Positions 11,674 through 21,869 of a stretch of 64,000 nt of DNA are shown piece by piece. How positions within the stretch are numbered: the first letter of the stretch is position 1; every line of letters begins with the position of its first letter. The stretch is taken from NCBI GenBank assembly GCA_027487905.1, contig JAIYCR010000095.1, forward strand, positions 1 through 64,000, read 5' to 3'. The notes beneath the pieces are model-generated. The model ran no database searches, was not told the origin of the DNA, and saw nothing but the letters and a program-made list of their open reading frames with translations. Origin of the DNA: Rubrivivax sp. GTDB taxonomy: Bacteria; Pseudomonadota; Gammaproteobacteria; Burkholderiales; Burkholderiaceae_C. A program made the position numbers and the translations under genes.

Positions 11674-12438
11674 ATGAACACCCAGGATGCCCGCCGCGTC
11701 CTCGAGACGGCGCTGATGTGCGCCCACCAACCGCTCGGCCTGGCCGACCTGCGGGCGCTTTTCGGCGACGAATTGGGCGCGGACACGCTGCGGGCCTTGC
11801 TGGACGACCTCGCCCGGGACTGTGCCGACCGCGGCTACGAACTGGTCCGACTGGCCGGAGGCTGGAGGTTCCAGTCCCGCCCCGAGTTGCGCGTGTACCT
11901 CGACCGGCTGCACCCGGAGAAGCCGCCGAAGTACTCAAGAGCCGTGCTGGAGACGCTGGCCATCATTGCCTACCGGCAGCCGGTGACCCGGGGCGACATC
12001 GAGGACATCCGCGGCGTCGCGGTGAACAGCCACGTGCTCAAGCAGATCGAGGATCGGGGCTGGATCGAGGCCATCGGCTACCGCGATGCGCCAGGCCGTC
12101 CGGCCTTGTTCGCCACCACCCGCCAGTTCCTCGACGATCTGGGCCTGGCCTCGCTGGACCGGCTGCCGGCGCTGGGTGAACCGGGGGCGATGGCCGACCT
12201 GGCGGAGCGGCTGGAGGCGCAGTCCGCCTTGCTGGACCCCCAGGTGCCACTGGCCCTGGAAGCCCTGACCGAGACAGACAGCGGCACCGAGACCGAGACC
12301 GAGACCGAGACCCTGGAAGCGGCTGCGCCCGACTTCCCGCCAGACCTTTCCCCGACCGCGCCGGGCGCGGACGCCACACCCCAGCATCACCCGGGCGAAA
12401 GCCCCCGGAGCGACCCGCATGACGTCTACGTCCCCTGA
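11674..12438 (+). CDS. scpB: Segregation and condensation protein ScpB
   Basis: Partner of ScpA and SMC in bacterial condensin; two winged-helix domains form the body (about 1-170), for example YSRAVLETLAIIAYRQPVTRGDI. I chose the ATG at 11674 (254 residues), where similarity to the family starts; an upstream in-frame ATG at 11593 would add an uncharacteristic basic segment. The C-terminal 75 residues are an acidic, disordered-looking tail with an ETETETET run. scpA is not adjacent, unlike in many bacteria. The gene overlaps the rluB start by 20 bases, a common scpB-rluB pairing. Confidence 0.92.
   Translation: MNTQDARRVLETALMCAHQPLGLADLRALFGDELGADTLRALLDDLARDCADRGYELVRLAGGWRFQSRPELRVYLDRLHPEKPPKYSRAVLETLAIIAYRQPVTRGDIEDIRGVAVNSHVLKQIEDRGWIEAIGYRDAPGRPALFATTRQFLDDLGLASLDRLPALGEPGAMADLAERLEAQSALLDPQVPLALEALTETDSGTETETETETLEAAAPDFPPDLSPTAPGADATPQHHPGESPRSDPHDVYVP
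12289..12312 (+). repeat. Four tandem GAGACC hexamers inside scpB
   Basis: Four perfect copies of GAGACC encode an alternating Glu-Thr run in the ScpB tail; imperfect copies precede them. In-frame hexamer repeats change length by two residues per unit, so the tail may vary between strains. Confidence 0.8.
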
Positions 12439-14737
12439 TCAACCGACGGCCCCGAGCGAAACCGGGGGCGACGCCTCGCCGGCGCCCGTTCGCAAGCCGA
12501 GGGCCCGCAAGGCCGCTGCGGCCACCGGCACGCTGCCTCCAGTCGCTGCGGGTGCCGCTGAAGGCGGAGCGTCGACCGACCCGGCGAGCGCTGCGCCCGA
12601 GCGCACGCCGAGTGCCGCCCCAGGCGATCTGCCCCCGGCGGCACCCCAGGATGCACCGGCGCCGACACCCGCCCTGGATGCCGAGGGCCAGGCCATTCGC
12701 CCCCGTGCACGGCGCAGCCGCAAGCCCGTCGCGGGCCTGGCCGACGAGGCCTCCTCCAGTTGGCCGTCGCCGCTGGCTCGGGCCGAGGCTCAGGCCGACG
12801 CGAACCCCGACACCAACTCCGGCACCGATCGTGATGTCCACCGTGACGCCGACCGAGACGCACCAGCGCCTGCCCGGGCGGCCGAACACTCCGAGGTCGC
12901 AGGAGCCGCCGCTGGCCAAGGCGCTGCCGTCGATTTCGATCCGACCGCGCCCGCGCCACGCACCAGCCGCAACCGGCGCCGCCGCAACCGCGACCGCGAC
13001 CGCAGGCGGCGAGAGGACGGGGCGGAAGCTTCACCGAACGAAGCGGCCGGCAGCGGCGCAGCGCTTGCTGACGCTGCGGATGCCGCTGCCCGGCGCAGCG
13101 GCCCGGATGCCCTCGGCGAGGGTCGTCCCGAGCGAGGCGAGCGCCCGGAGCGCCGGCCCCGCCCCCCTCGCCCCGACGCTGCCGCGCAGGCCAGGCCCGC
13201 GCCCGCAGCCGAGGCGGTCGAGCGCTTCGCCGACGTCCTGCGGGGCGAGTTCGACGGCGAGGACGAGCCTGCGGAGGAGGCCGCCGCCGCGTCCAAGCGG
13301 GTGCTGCGGCCCGAGCCCGATGCGCCCAAGCTGCACAAGGTTCTGGCCCAGGCCGGCGTCGGTTCCCGACGGGACATGGAGCAGATGATCCAGGACGGCC
13401 AGGTGACGGTGAACGGCGAACCGGCCCATGTGGGCCAGCGCATCTCCTTCGGCGACCAGATCAAGGTGGCGGGCAAGCCGGTGAAGGTGCGCATCGTGCC
13501 GCCCCCGCCTCGCATCCTGGCCTATCACAAGCCGGTCGGAGAGGTCGTGACCCACAACGACCCCGAGCAGCGCCCCACGGTGTTCCGCCGGCTTCCGCGG
13601 CTGCAGCAGGGCAAGTGGCAGTCGGTCGGCCGTCTGGACATCAACACCGAAGGCCTGCTGCTGTTCACCAACTCCGGCGAACTGGCCAATCAGCTGATGC
13701 ACCCGCGCTTCGGCGTCGAGCGTGAATACGCCGTCCGGGTGCTGGGCACGCTGGAGGAAGAGGCCCGCGGCCGCCTGCTCGAGGGCGTGGAGATCGAAGG
13801 CCAGGCGGCGAGCTTCCGTTCCATCGAGAACGGGGGCGGGGAGGGCGTCAACCAGTGGTACCGGGTGGTCATCACCGAGGGCCGCAACCGCGAGGTGCGC
13901 CGGCTCTTCGAGGCCGTGGGCCTGGTGGTCAACCGGCTCATCCGCATCCGCTACGGCAGCGTGGTGCTGCCGCGGGGCCTGCGCCGTGGCATGTGGATCG
14001 ACCTGGAGGATGCCGACGTCCGCACCATCCGCCAGATGGTGGGGCTGGGCGAGCGCGGACCGCGGCCCGCGCGCGGCGACCGCACCGAAGCCCGTGGCCA
14101 CCGGCCGGATCGCGAAGGACGCACCGACGCACGGCCCGACGCGCGCGACCCGCAGGCAGGAGCGCGCGGCGACGGTCGTGGCAAGAACCGGGGCGTGAAC
14201 GGGCCTCGCCCCAGCCGCCCTGAGCGCGGGCCCAAGCCGCAGGGCGCGGGTTCCCCGAAGTTCGAACGCCAGCCGCTCGACCCGAGGGCCTCGATGCCGG
14301 GCCTGGGCCCGATGACGCAACTCGTTCAGCCCACCGGCCGCCGTGCCCGCGGCCCCATCGGCTTCGGCAAGCCGGTGCTCGATGAGATGCCCGTGGGCGG
14401 TGCGCTGGACGACCATGGCGCCGAGGACGAGATCGACATGCGGTCCATTCCCAACCCGCTGCAGCAGACCTTCGACCGCCGCTTCGGCGGGGGTGGTGGT
14501 GGCGGAGGGGGCGGTGGTGGTGGCCAGAAGGGTCCCCGCGCCTACGGCAAGGGTGGCGGCGGCTTCAAGGGCAAGGGCGGCGGTGCAGGCGGCGGCGGTG
14601 CTGCCAAGCAGCCCGACCCCATGCAGACCAGCGTCAGCTACATCGGGGCGAATGCCTTCCACCGTCCTGGCGGGCGAGGCGGCAAGCGCGGCCCGGGTGG
14701 TGGTGGCGGTGGCGGCGGCGGTCGCGGGCCGCGCTGA
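12419..14737 (+). CDS. rluB: 23S rRNA pseudouridine synthase RluB with very long disordered tails
   Basis: The core matches RluB/RsuA-type synthases, which modify the 23S rRNA peptidyl-transferase-centre region. The S4 domain begins near 304 (KLHKVLAQAGVGSRRD), and the catalytic Asp407 sits in GRLDINTEG. At 772 residues it is more than twice the E. coli length of 291. About 300 residues of Ala/Pro/Arg-rich low-complexity sequence come before the core. About 220 come after it, rich in Arg, Gly and Lys, with a 13-Gly run and RGG-like repeats. The ATG at 12419 overlaps scpB; internal starts closer to the core cannot be excluded. The tails may bind RNA, by inference. Confidence 0.9.
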   Translation: MTSTSPDQPTAPSETGGDASPAPVRKPRARKAAAATGTLPPVAAGAAEGGASTDPASAAPERTPSAAPGDLPPAAPQDAPAPTPALDAEGQAIRPRARRSRKPVAGLADEASSSWPSPLARAEAQADANPDTNSGTDRDVHRDADRDAPAPARAAEHSEVAGAAAGQGAAVDFDPTAPAPRTSRNRRRRNRDRDRRRREDGAEASPNEAAGSGAALADAADAAARRSGPDALGEGRPERGERPERRPRPPRPDAAAQARPAPAAEAVERFADVLRGEFDGEDEPAEEAAAASKRVLRPEPDAPKLHKVLAQAGVGSRRDMEQMIQDGQVTVNGEPAHVGQRISFGDQIKVAGKPVKVRIVPPPPRILAYHKPVGEVVTHNDPEQRPTVFRRLPRLQQGKWQSVGRLDINTEGLLLFTNSGELANQLMHPRFGVEREYAVRVLGTLEEEARGRLLEGVEIEGQAASFRSIENGGGEGVNQWYRVVITEGRNREVRRLFEAVGLVVNRLIRIRYGSVVLPRGLRRGMWIDLEDADVRTIRQMVGLGERGPRPARGDRTEARGHRPDREGRTDARPDARDPQAGARGDGRGKNRGVNGPRPSRPERGPKPQGAGSPKFERQPLDPRASMPGLGPMTQLVQPTGRRARGPIGFGKPVLDEMPVGGALDDHGAEDEIDMRSIPNPLQQTFDRRFGGGGGGGGGGGGGQKGPRAYGKGGGGFKGKGGGAGGGGAAKQPDPMQTSVSYIGANAFHRPGGRGGKRGPGGGGGGGGGRGPR
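14486..14722 (+). repeat. Poly-glycine coding tracts in the rluB 3' end
   Basis: Thirteen consecutive Gly codons lie at 14486-14524 and nine at 14696-14722, with further Gly/Lys-rich sequence between. They use GGT, GGC, GGA and GGG codons in a mixed way, so the tract is not a pure microsatellite but is still prone to length change. Confidence 0.85.
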
Positions 14738-14780
14738 AGGTCGTCCCCTCCATCGGCGGCGGCTCCTGGCCGCGCCGACC

Positions 14781-14786
14781 TAGAAT
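14781..14786 (+). promoter_or_regulatory. Candidate -10 element for ndk
   Basis: TAGAAT, 36 bases before the ndk start codon in the 85-base gap after rluB. A GGAG ribosome-binding site is at 14811-14814. No clear -35 is visible. Confidence 0.4.
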
Positions 14787-14822
14787 CCAAGGCTTTGCCC
14801 TCATTGCACCGGAGAACTTCCA

Positions 14823-15248
14823 ATGGCCGTTGAACGCACCCTGTCCATCATCAAGCCCGACGCAGTCGCCAAGAACGTGATCGGCCAGATCTACGCCCGC
14901 TTCGAAGGGGCCGGACTTCGCATCGCCGCGGCGCGCATGGCGCACCTGTCCCGCGCGGAGGCGGAAGCCTTCTACGGCGTGCACCGCGCCCGTCCCTTCT
15001 TCAAGGACCTGGTGGACTTCATGATCTCCGGCCCGGTGATGATCCAGGTGCTCGAGGGCGAGAACGCGATCCTGCGCAACCGCGAACTGATGGGCGCCAC
15101 CGACCCGAAGAAGGCCGACAAGGGCACCATCCGCGCCGATTTCGCCGACAGCATCGACGCCAATGCGGTGCACGGCTCGGATGCTGCCGAAACCGCCGCG
15201 GTCGAGATCGCGTTCTTCTTCCCCGGCATGCAGGTCTTCTCCCGCTGA
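14823..15248 (+). CDS. ndk: Nucleoside diphosphate kinase
   Basis: Balances NTP and dNTP pools by moving the gamma phosphate between nucleotides through a phospho-histidine. The 141-residue length and motifs are canonical: [12 protein letters not shown] at the N-terminus and the active-site histidine in NAVHGSDA near residue 117. The start is supported by GGAG nine bases upstream. It heads the conserved ndk-rlmN-pilW-rodZ-ispG-hisS run and has its own candidate promoter. Confidence 0.98.
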   Translation: MAVERTLSIIKPDAVAKNVIGQIYARFEGAGLRIAAARMAHLSRAEAEAFYGVHRARPFFKDLVDFMISGPVMIQVLEGENAILRNRELMGATDPKKADKGTIRADFADSIDANAVHGSDAAETAAVEIAFFFPGMQVFSR

Positions 15249-15294
15249 AGGGGCAGCCGGCCCGCGCGGGCCGGCCATCCAAGCTGGCCTGGGC

Positions 15295-16476
15295 ATGAGC
15301 GACCGAACCGACCTGTTGGGTTTCGATCTCGAGGGCCTCGCCGCCTGGTGCGAGGGGCTCGGGGAGAAGCGTTTCCGCGCGGTGCAGCTGCTGCAGTGGA
15401 TCCACCAGCGCGGGGAATCGGACTTCGATGCCATGTCCGACCTCGCGCGCAGCCTGCGCGCCAAGCTGGCGGTACACGCCCGCGTGGGCTCGCTGCCCGT
15501 GCTGTCGCGCCACGCGTCGGCCGATGGCACCGTCAAATGGCTGTTCGACGTCGGCGGCGGCGATGCCGTCGAGACCGTCTTCATCCCCGAGGACGACCGC
15601 GGCACGCTGTGCGTGTCGTCGCAGGCCGGTTGCGCGGTCGGTTGCCGCTTCTGCTCCACCGGTCACCAGGGCTTCAGCCGCAACCTGACGACCGCCGAGA
15701 TCGTCTATCAGCTCTGGCATGCCCAGCGCGAGCTCACCGCGGGGCGGCCCGATGCGCGCGGCGTCACCAACGTCGTGATGATGGGCATGGGCGAGCCGCT
15801 GCAGAACATGGGCGCACTGGTCCCGGCCTTGCGGCTGATGCTCGATGACCGGGCCTATGGCCTGTCGCGCCGCCGCGTCACCGTTTCCACCTCGGGCGTG
15901 GTGCCCATGATCGACCGGCTCGCCGCCGAGTGCCCGGTGGCGCTGGCCGTGTCCCTGCATGCCCCGGACGACGCCCTGCGCGACCACCTCGTTCCGCTGA
16001 ACCGGAAGTACCCCATCGCCGAACTGCTCGACGCCTGCCGCCGCTACGTGCCCCACGCACCCCGCGATTTCGTCACCCTCGAGTACTGCATGCTCGACGG
16101 GGTGAACGACAGCGCGGAGCAGGCCCATGAACTGGCCGGTCTGCTGCGCGGCCGTCTTCCCTGCAAGATCAACCTCATTCCCTTCAATCCGTTTCCCGCC
16201 TCGGGGCTCACCCGCTCGCCGCGCTCGCGGGTCGAAGCCTTTGCCGACATCCTGATGCGGGCCGGTTTCGTCACCACCATCCGCAAGACCCGGGGCGACG
16301 ACATCGACGCCGCGTGTGGTCAGCTGGCGGGCGACGTGCAGGACCGCACCCGCGCGCACGAACGCCTGGCCGCCGCGCGCGAAATGCCCATTCGTGGTCC
16401 GCTGCCCGGCCGGCGTGCCGGCGACCCGGCCTCGGCCTTCGACGCTCGAACTCCACCGGCCAAAGGCTGCGCATGA
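15295..16476 (+). CDS. rlmN: Dual-specificity 23S rRNA/tRNA m2A methyltransferase RlmN
   Basis: Radical SAM enzyme that methylates C2 of A2503 in 23S rRNA and A37 in some tRNAs. The cluster cysteines are C113, C117 and C120 in CAVGCRFC. A later conserved cysteine in the [10 protein letters not shown] region corresponds to the family's methyl-carrier position. The 393-residue length fits. I chose the ATG at 15295, just before the conserved N-terminal domain; longer frames run into ndk. The stop overlaps the pilW start by four bases (ATGA). Confidence 0.96.
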   Translation: MSDRTDLLGFDLEGLAAWCEGLGEKRFRAVQLLQWIHQRGESDFDAMSDLARSLRAKLAVHARVGSLPVLSRHASADGTVKWLFDVGGGDAVETVFIPEDDRGTLCVSSQAGCAVGCRFCSTGHQGFSRNLTTAEIVYQLWHAQRELTAGRPDARGVTNVVMMGMGEPLQNMGALVPALRLMLDDRAYGLSRRRVTVSTSGVVPMIDRLAAECPVALAVSLHAPDDALRDHLVPLNRKYPIAELLDACRRYVPHAPRDFVTLEYCMLDGVNDSAEQAHELAGLLRGRLPCKINLIPFNPFPASGLTRSPRSRVEAFADILMRAGFVTTIRKTRGDDIDAACGQLAGDVQDRTRAHERLAAAREMPIRGPLPGRRAGDPASAFDARTPPAKGCA

Positions 16477-17339
16477 CCCCGATGCACCCAGGTATCCCGA
16501 TCCGGTCTGCGGTCCGCGTGGCAGGGGGCTTCGCACCCGGCCCGGGCCTGGGCCGTGTGCTGGTCTCGGGCCTGCTGGTCGCCTTGCTGGCGGGCTGCGG
16601 CACCGGGGTGGGCCTGCAGGGGGGCGAACTGCGCGACCGGGTCACGGCATCCGACGAATCGCCCGATGCCCGGCGGGCGAGGGTGCGATTCGAGCTGGCG
16701 TCGGCCTACTTCAGCCGGGGTCAGGTGGCCACCGCGCTGGACGAGGTGAAGCTGGCGCTGGCCGCCGACCCGACCTTGGGGCCGGCGCACAACCTGCGCG
16801 GGCTTATCTATTCCAACCTCGGCGACTCGGCGCTCGCCGAGTCGAGCTTCCAGCGTGCGCTGCAGATCAACCCGCGCGACGGCGATGCGCTGCACAACCT
16901 GGGCTGGCACCTGTGCCGGGAGCGCCGCTATGCCGAGGCCGACGAGCAGTTCACCCGGGCGCTGGCCACGCCCCAGTACCGCGAGGTCATCCGGACCTGG
17001 CTCGCCCAGGGCGTCTGCCAGGCCCGGGGAGGGCGCCTGGACGATGCCGAACGCACGTTGACCCGCGCCTTCGAAGTGGAGGCCGGCAATCCCGCGATCT
17101 CGGTCAACCTGGCCGAGGTGCTCTACCGCAAGGGCGAGTTCGAGCGGGCGCGCTACCACGTGAGGCGGGTGAACCAGGTCGTCGACCTGGTCAGCGCGGA
17201 GACCCTGTGGCTGGCCATCCGCATCGAGAACCGCCTGGGCAACCGGGCGGGCCTCAACGAGATGGGCAACCAGCTGGTCAACCGCTTCCCCCAATCCAGC
17301 GAGGCGCGGGCCTTCCTGCGAGGGCGATTCGATGACTGA
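16473..17339 (+). CDS. pilW: Type IV pilus biogenesis/stability lipoprotein PilW (PilF)
   Basis: TPR lipoprotein of the PilF/PilW family, which in pseudomonads and neisseriae is needed for PilQ secretin multimerisation. The signal segment ends in LLAGC, with Cys42 the lipidation site. TPR units follow, such as [20 protein letters not shown] and [20 protein letters not shown]. It is 288 residues. The start overlaps the rlmN stop and its end overlaps rodZ, so the three are probably translated in a coupled way. No other pilus genes are in the window; the role is assigned from family and position. Confidence 0.88.
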   Translation: MTPMHPGIPIRSAVRVAGGFAPGPGLGRVLVSGLLVALLAGCGTGVGLQGGELRDRVTASDESPDARRARVRFELASAYFSRGQVATALDEVKLALAADPTLGPAHNLRGLIYSNLGDSALAESSFQRALQINPRDGDALHNLGWHLCRERRYAEADEQFTRALATPQYREVIRTWLAQGVCQARGGRLDDAERTLTRAFEVEAGNPAISVNLAEVLYRKGEFERARYHVRRVNQVVDLVSAETLWLAIRIENRLGNRAGLNEMGNQLVNRFPQSSEARAFLRGRFDD

Positions 17340-18324
17340 ACGGGCCCTGCCGATGTCGGCGCCCGCGGACGGCCGATCGGCCGGAACGCTGCTGCGTGAG
17401 GCCCGCCTGGCCCGCGGCCTGGACGTGGCGTCGCTTGCCGGCCAGATGAAGGTGCCTGTGGCCAAGATCGAGGCCATCGAGGCCGATCGGCTCGAGGCGC
17501 TGCCGGGCCTGGCCTTCACCCGTGGGCTGGCGCTGGCCATCTGCCGGGCCCTCAAGGTGGATGCCCAGCCGGTGCTCGATCGCCTGCCGCGCAGCGATGG
17601 TCACACGCTGGACGATGTGTCCCGGGGCATCAACGCGCCCTTCCGCGAGCCGCGCGGCGGCTGGGCGTCGCTCGACTTCACCTTGCTCAGGCGCCCGATC
17701 GTCTGGGGCCCGCTGGTGTTCGCCGTGGGCGCACTGCTGCTGTGGTGGGTTCCGGCGATGCCGCTGGGAGATGTCGCCCTGAGCGCCTTTGCCCCGCGCC
17801 CGGGCGGTGCTGACACCGCCGCCGCACCTGCCCAGGCTTCCGCGACACCCGCCTCAACGGCGGTCGTGGCGCCTGGCGCTGCTGCACCCTCGGCAGCTCC
17901 GTACGGCCCACCGGGCGCCGGGACATCACCCCCCGGGCTGGCCGGCAGCGCCGGCTCGGCCGCCTCCGGCCCGGCCGACGGCACTCGCATCGAGGTGGTC
18001 CATGCGGCCCCGGCGGTGGCGGCGGCCATCGCCGCGTCGGCCCCAAGCGACGCGGCGGCCGCGACCGCCGCTGCGGGAGATCCAGCCGCTGGCGTCTTCA
18101 TGCTGCGATCGTCGGGCACGTCCTGGGTCGAGGTGCGCGATGCCCGCGGCGCGGTGCTGCTGTCCCGGACGCTGCAACCCGGGGAGTCGGTCTCGCTCAT
18201 CGGGACGCTGCCGCTTCAGGCGGTGGTGGGCAACGCGTCGCAGACCCAGGCCTTCGTCCGCGGGCAGGCGCTGGACATCGCCGCGTCGACCCGCGACAAC
18301 GTGGCGCGCTTCGAGGTTCGCTGA
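17332..18324 (+). CDS. rodZ: RodZ-like helix-turn-helix membrane protein
   Basis: RodZ links the MreB cytoskeleton to the membrane and helps set rod shape. An N-terminal helix-turn-helix (about 17-80) includes LLREARLARGLDVASLAGQM. One hydrophobic segment (about 121-143, containing LVFAVGALLLWW) follows. Then comes an Ala/Pro-rich periplasmic linker and a C-terminal DUF4115 domain (about 255-330, with SWVEVRDARG). The 330-residue length is typical. The ATG at 17332 lies eight bases inside pilW. The same neighbourhood (rlmN-pilF-rodZ-ispG-hisS) occurs in E. coli, which supports the name. Confidence 0.9.
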   Translation: MTERALPMSAPADGRSAGTLLREARLARGLDVASLAGQMKVPVAKIEAIEADRLEALPGLAFTRGLALAICRALKVDAQPVLDRLPRSDGHTLDDVSRGINAPFREPRGGWASLDFTLLRRPIVWGPLVFAVGALLLWWVPAMPLGDVALSAFAPRPGGADTAAAPAQASATPASTAVVAPGAAAPSAAPYGPPGAGTSPPGLAGSAGSAASGPADGTRIEVVHAAPAVAAAIAASAPSDAAAATAAAGDPAAGVFMLRSSGTSWVEVRDARGAVLLSRTLQPGESVSLIGTLPLQAVVGNASQTQAFVRGQALDIAASTRDNVARFEVR

Positions 18325-18415
18325 CGCCGCAAGCCCGCGAACCTCGACGCCACCCCGACGCCCCCACGCCAGAAGGCCCGATGCCATCCCGACCGTCTGA
18401 CGACCAGGAATGTCC

Positions 18416-19711
<1,296 letters not shown>

Positions 19712-19861
19712 AGCCGCCAGCGCCGCCGCGGCCAGGCCGGGGCTGCGCGTCCGGCGCGCTCCACGGGCCGGCAGGCCGACCGCGCCGCACCCGGCGGTGG
19801 CCACGCTTGCTGCAACCGTCATCGCCCTGTTCCTTTCACTTCCGCTTTCCCATTCCTTCCC

Positions 19862-21184
19862 ATGTCCCGACCCCCGCCCATCCTTGCCGTCAAGGGCATG
19901 AACGATCTGCTTCCCGACGAGGCCCAGCGCTGGGAGCGGGTGGAGTCGGTGCTGCGCTCGCTGCTCGAGCGCTACGGCTACCGCAACGTCCGCACCCCCA
20001 TCGTCGAGCCCACTGCGCTGTTCGTGCGCGGCCTGGGCGAGGTGACCGACATCGTCGAGAAGGAGATGTATTCCTTCGAGGATTCGATGAACGGCGATCG
20101 CCTGACGCTGCGCCCCGAGGCGACCGCCGGCATCGTGCGGGCGGTCAACGAGCACAACGCGCTGTATGCGGGCCCGCTGCGCATCTGGACGCTCGGTCCG
20201 ATGTTCCGCCACGAGCGTCCGCAGAAGGGTCGCTCCCGCCAGTTCCACCAGCTCGACGTCGAGGTTCTGGGCCTGCCCGGTCCCGACGTAGACGCCGAAC
20301 TCATCCTCATGCTGCGCGCGCTGTGGCGCGAGCTGGGCATCGTCGAGGGCCGCGACATCGTGCTCGAGCTCAACAGCCTGGGTCAGCCCGACGAGCGCCG
20401 GGCCCACCGCGAGGCCCTCATCGCCCATTTCGAGGCCCACGCCGAGCAGCTGGACGACGAGGCCCGGCGCCGGCTGCACAGCAACCCGCTGCGCATCCTG
20501 GACACCAAGAACCCGGCGATGGCTGCCCTCGTCGATTCGGCCCCCCGGCTGATCGACCACCTGGGCGCGGCGTCGCGTGCCCATCTGGACGGCGTGTGCC
20601 GGGTGCTCGACGCGGTCGGGCTGGCCTATGTGGTCAATCCGCGTCTGGTGCGCGGGATGGACTACTACAACCTCACCGTCTTCGAGTGGAAGACGCCCCA
20701 CCTCGGCGCGCAGAACACCGTGTGCGGCGGTGGGCGCTACGACCAGCTGGTCGAGACACTGGGCGGCAAGCCTTCGCCCGGCATCGGTTTCGGCCTGGGC
20801 ATGGAGCGGCTGATGCTGCTGCTCGAGGCCATCGGAGGGGCTGCTCCGCCGCGCGCACCCGATGTCTATGCGATGGTGGCCGACGCTGCCCACTGGCCGC
20901 AGGTGATGCCCGTGCTCGAGCAGCTGCGCGCGCAGGGGGTGTCGGTGCTGCAGCACGCCGCCGGCATCGACGGGCTGGCCAGCCTGAAGTCGCAGTTCAA
21001 GAAGGCCGATGCGAGCGGCGCGCGGTACGCACTGGTGTTCGGCGCCGACGAGTTGGCCGAGGCCTCGGTCAGCATCAAGCACCTTCGCGACGCCGCGCAG
21101 CCGCAGCGCCGCGAACCCCTGGCCGAGGCCGGCCGCTGGGGCCCGGGCCTTGGCGCCCATAATCCGGCCCCCAACAAGAACTGA
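19862..21184 (+). CDS. hisS: Histidyl-tRNA synthetase
   Basis: Class II aminoacyl-tRNA synthetase that charges tRNA-His. Motif 2 is visible in [20 protein letters not shown] and motif 3 in [14 protein letters not shown] histidine-specific segment, [15 protein letters not shown], lies between them. It is 440 residues with a normal C-terminal anticodon-binding domain. The 150 bases between ispG and hisS hold no gene, clear terminator or promoter that I can see. A regulatory paralogue, hisZ, is encoded 7 kb downstream. Confidence 0.97.
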   Translation: MSRPPPILAVKGMNDLLPDEAQRWERVESVLRSLLERYGYRNVRTPIVEPTALFVRGLGEVTDIVEKEMYSFEDSMNGDRLTLRPEATAGIVRAVNEHNALYAGPLRIWTLGPMFRHERPQKGRSRQFHQLDVEVLGLPGPDVDAELILMLRALWRELGIVEGRDIVLELNSLGQPDERRAHREALIAHFEAHAEQLDDEARRRLHSNPLRILDTKNPAMAALVDSAPRLIDHLGAASRAHLDGVCRVLDAVGLAYVVNPRLVRGMDYYNLTVFEWKTPHLGAQNTVCGGGRYDQLVETLGGKPSPGIGFGLGMERLMLLLEAIGGAAPPRAPDVYAMVADAAHWPQVMPVLEQLRAQGVSVLQHAAGIDGLASLKSQFKKADASGARYALVFGADELAEASVSIKHLRDAAQPQRREPLAEAGRWGPGLGAHNPAPNKN

Positions 21185-21188
21185 GCCC

Positions 21189-21869
21189 ATGGCGACCCAT
21201 CTCGACCTCGAAGAGCAGGAACAGCTCGACCGCCTCAAGCATTTCTGGGCCCGCTGGGGCACCGTCATCACCATCGCCGTGCTGGTGGTGGCAGCCGCGT
21301 TCACCGGCTGGAAGGGCTATGAGTGGTACCAACGCGACCAGGCAGCCAAGGCGGGGGCCTTGTTCGACGAACTCGAACGCGCGGCCGGCGCGAACGACAC
21401 CGCCAAGGTTGCCCAGGCTTTCGGCGATCTGCGCGATCGCCACGCTTCCACCGCGTTCACCCAGCAGGGCGCGCTGCTGGCGGCGAGCGTGCAGTTCAAC
21501 GCCGGGCAGCTCGACGAGGCCGTCAAGACGCTGTCCTGGGCGTCGGCCCAGGCGCGCGAGGACGAATACCGGACGGTGGCTCGCCTCCGCCTGGCGGGCA
21601 TCCTGATCGAGCAGAAGAAGCCGCAGGAAGCCCTGGCTCAGCTCGACGCGGCCAAGGCCGCCGGTTTCGAGGCCCTGGTCGCCGACCGCCGCGGTGATGC
21701 GCTGGCCGCTCTGGGCAAGGCCGACGAGGCCCGTGCCGCCTGGACCCAGGCCTATTCGGCGCTGGACGCCAAGATCGAATACCGCCGTCTCATCGAGGCG
21801 AAGCTGGCTGCTGCCGGCGCGCCCCGCCCGGCGGATGTCCAGAGCGCCCTGAAGGAAGCCACCCGATGA
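21189..21869 (+). CDS. yfgM: YfgM-family ancillary periplasmic TPR protein
   Basis: Single-pass inner-membrane protein with a periplasmic TPR-like domain. In E. coli, YfgM associates with the SecYEG/PpiD chaperone network. An N-terminal cytosolic stretch (MATHLDLEEQEQLDRLKHFW) is followed by one membrane helix (about 25-43), then alpha-helical repeats to residue 226. The ATG at 21189 begins four bases after the hisS stop, and the stop overlaps bamB by four bases. The hisS-yfgM-bamB-der order is the same as in enterobacteria. Confidence 0.9.
   Translation: MATHLDLEEQEQLDRLKHFWARWGTVITIAVLVVAAAFTGWKGYEWYQRDQAAKAGALFDELERAAGANDTAKVAQAFGDLRDRHASTAFTQQGALLAASVQFNAGQLDEAVKTLSWASAQAREDEYRTVARLRLAGILIEQKKPQEALAQLDAAKAAGFEALVADRRGDALAALGKADEARAAWTQAYSALDAKIEYRRLIEAKLAAAGAPRPADVQSALKEATR

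Noticed and set aside
13031-14662. Minus-strand open frame of about 540 codons opposite rluB
   Set aside because: It is a shadow of the low-complexity GC-rich rluB tails, without a ribosome-binding site or known motif.
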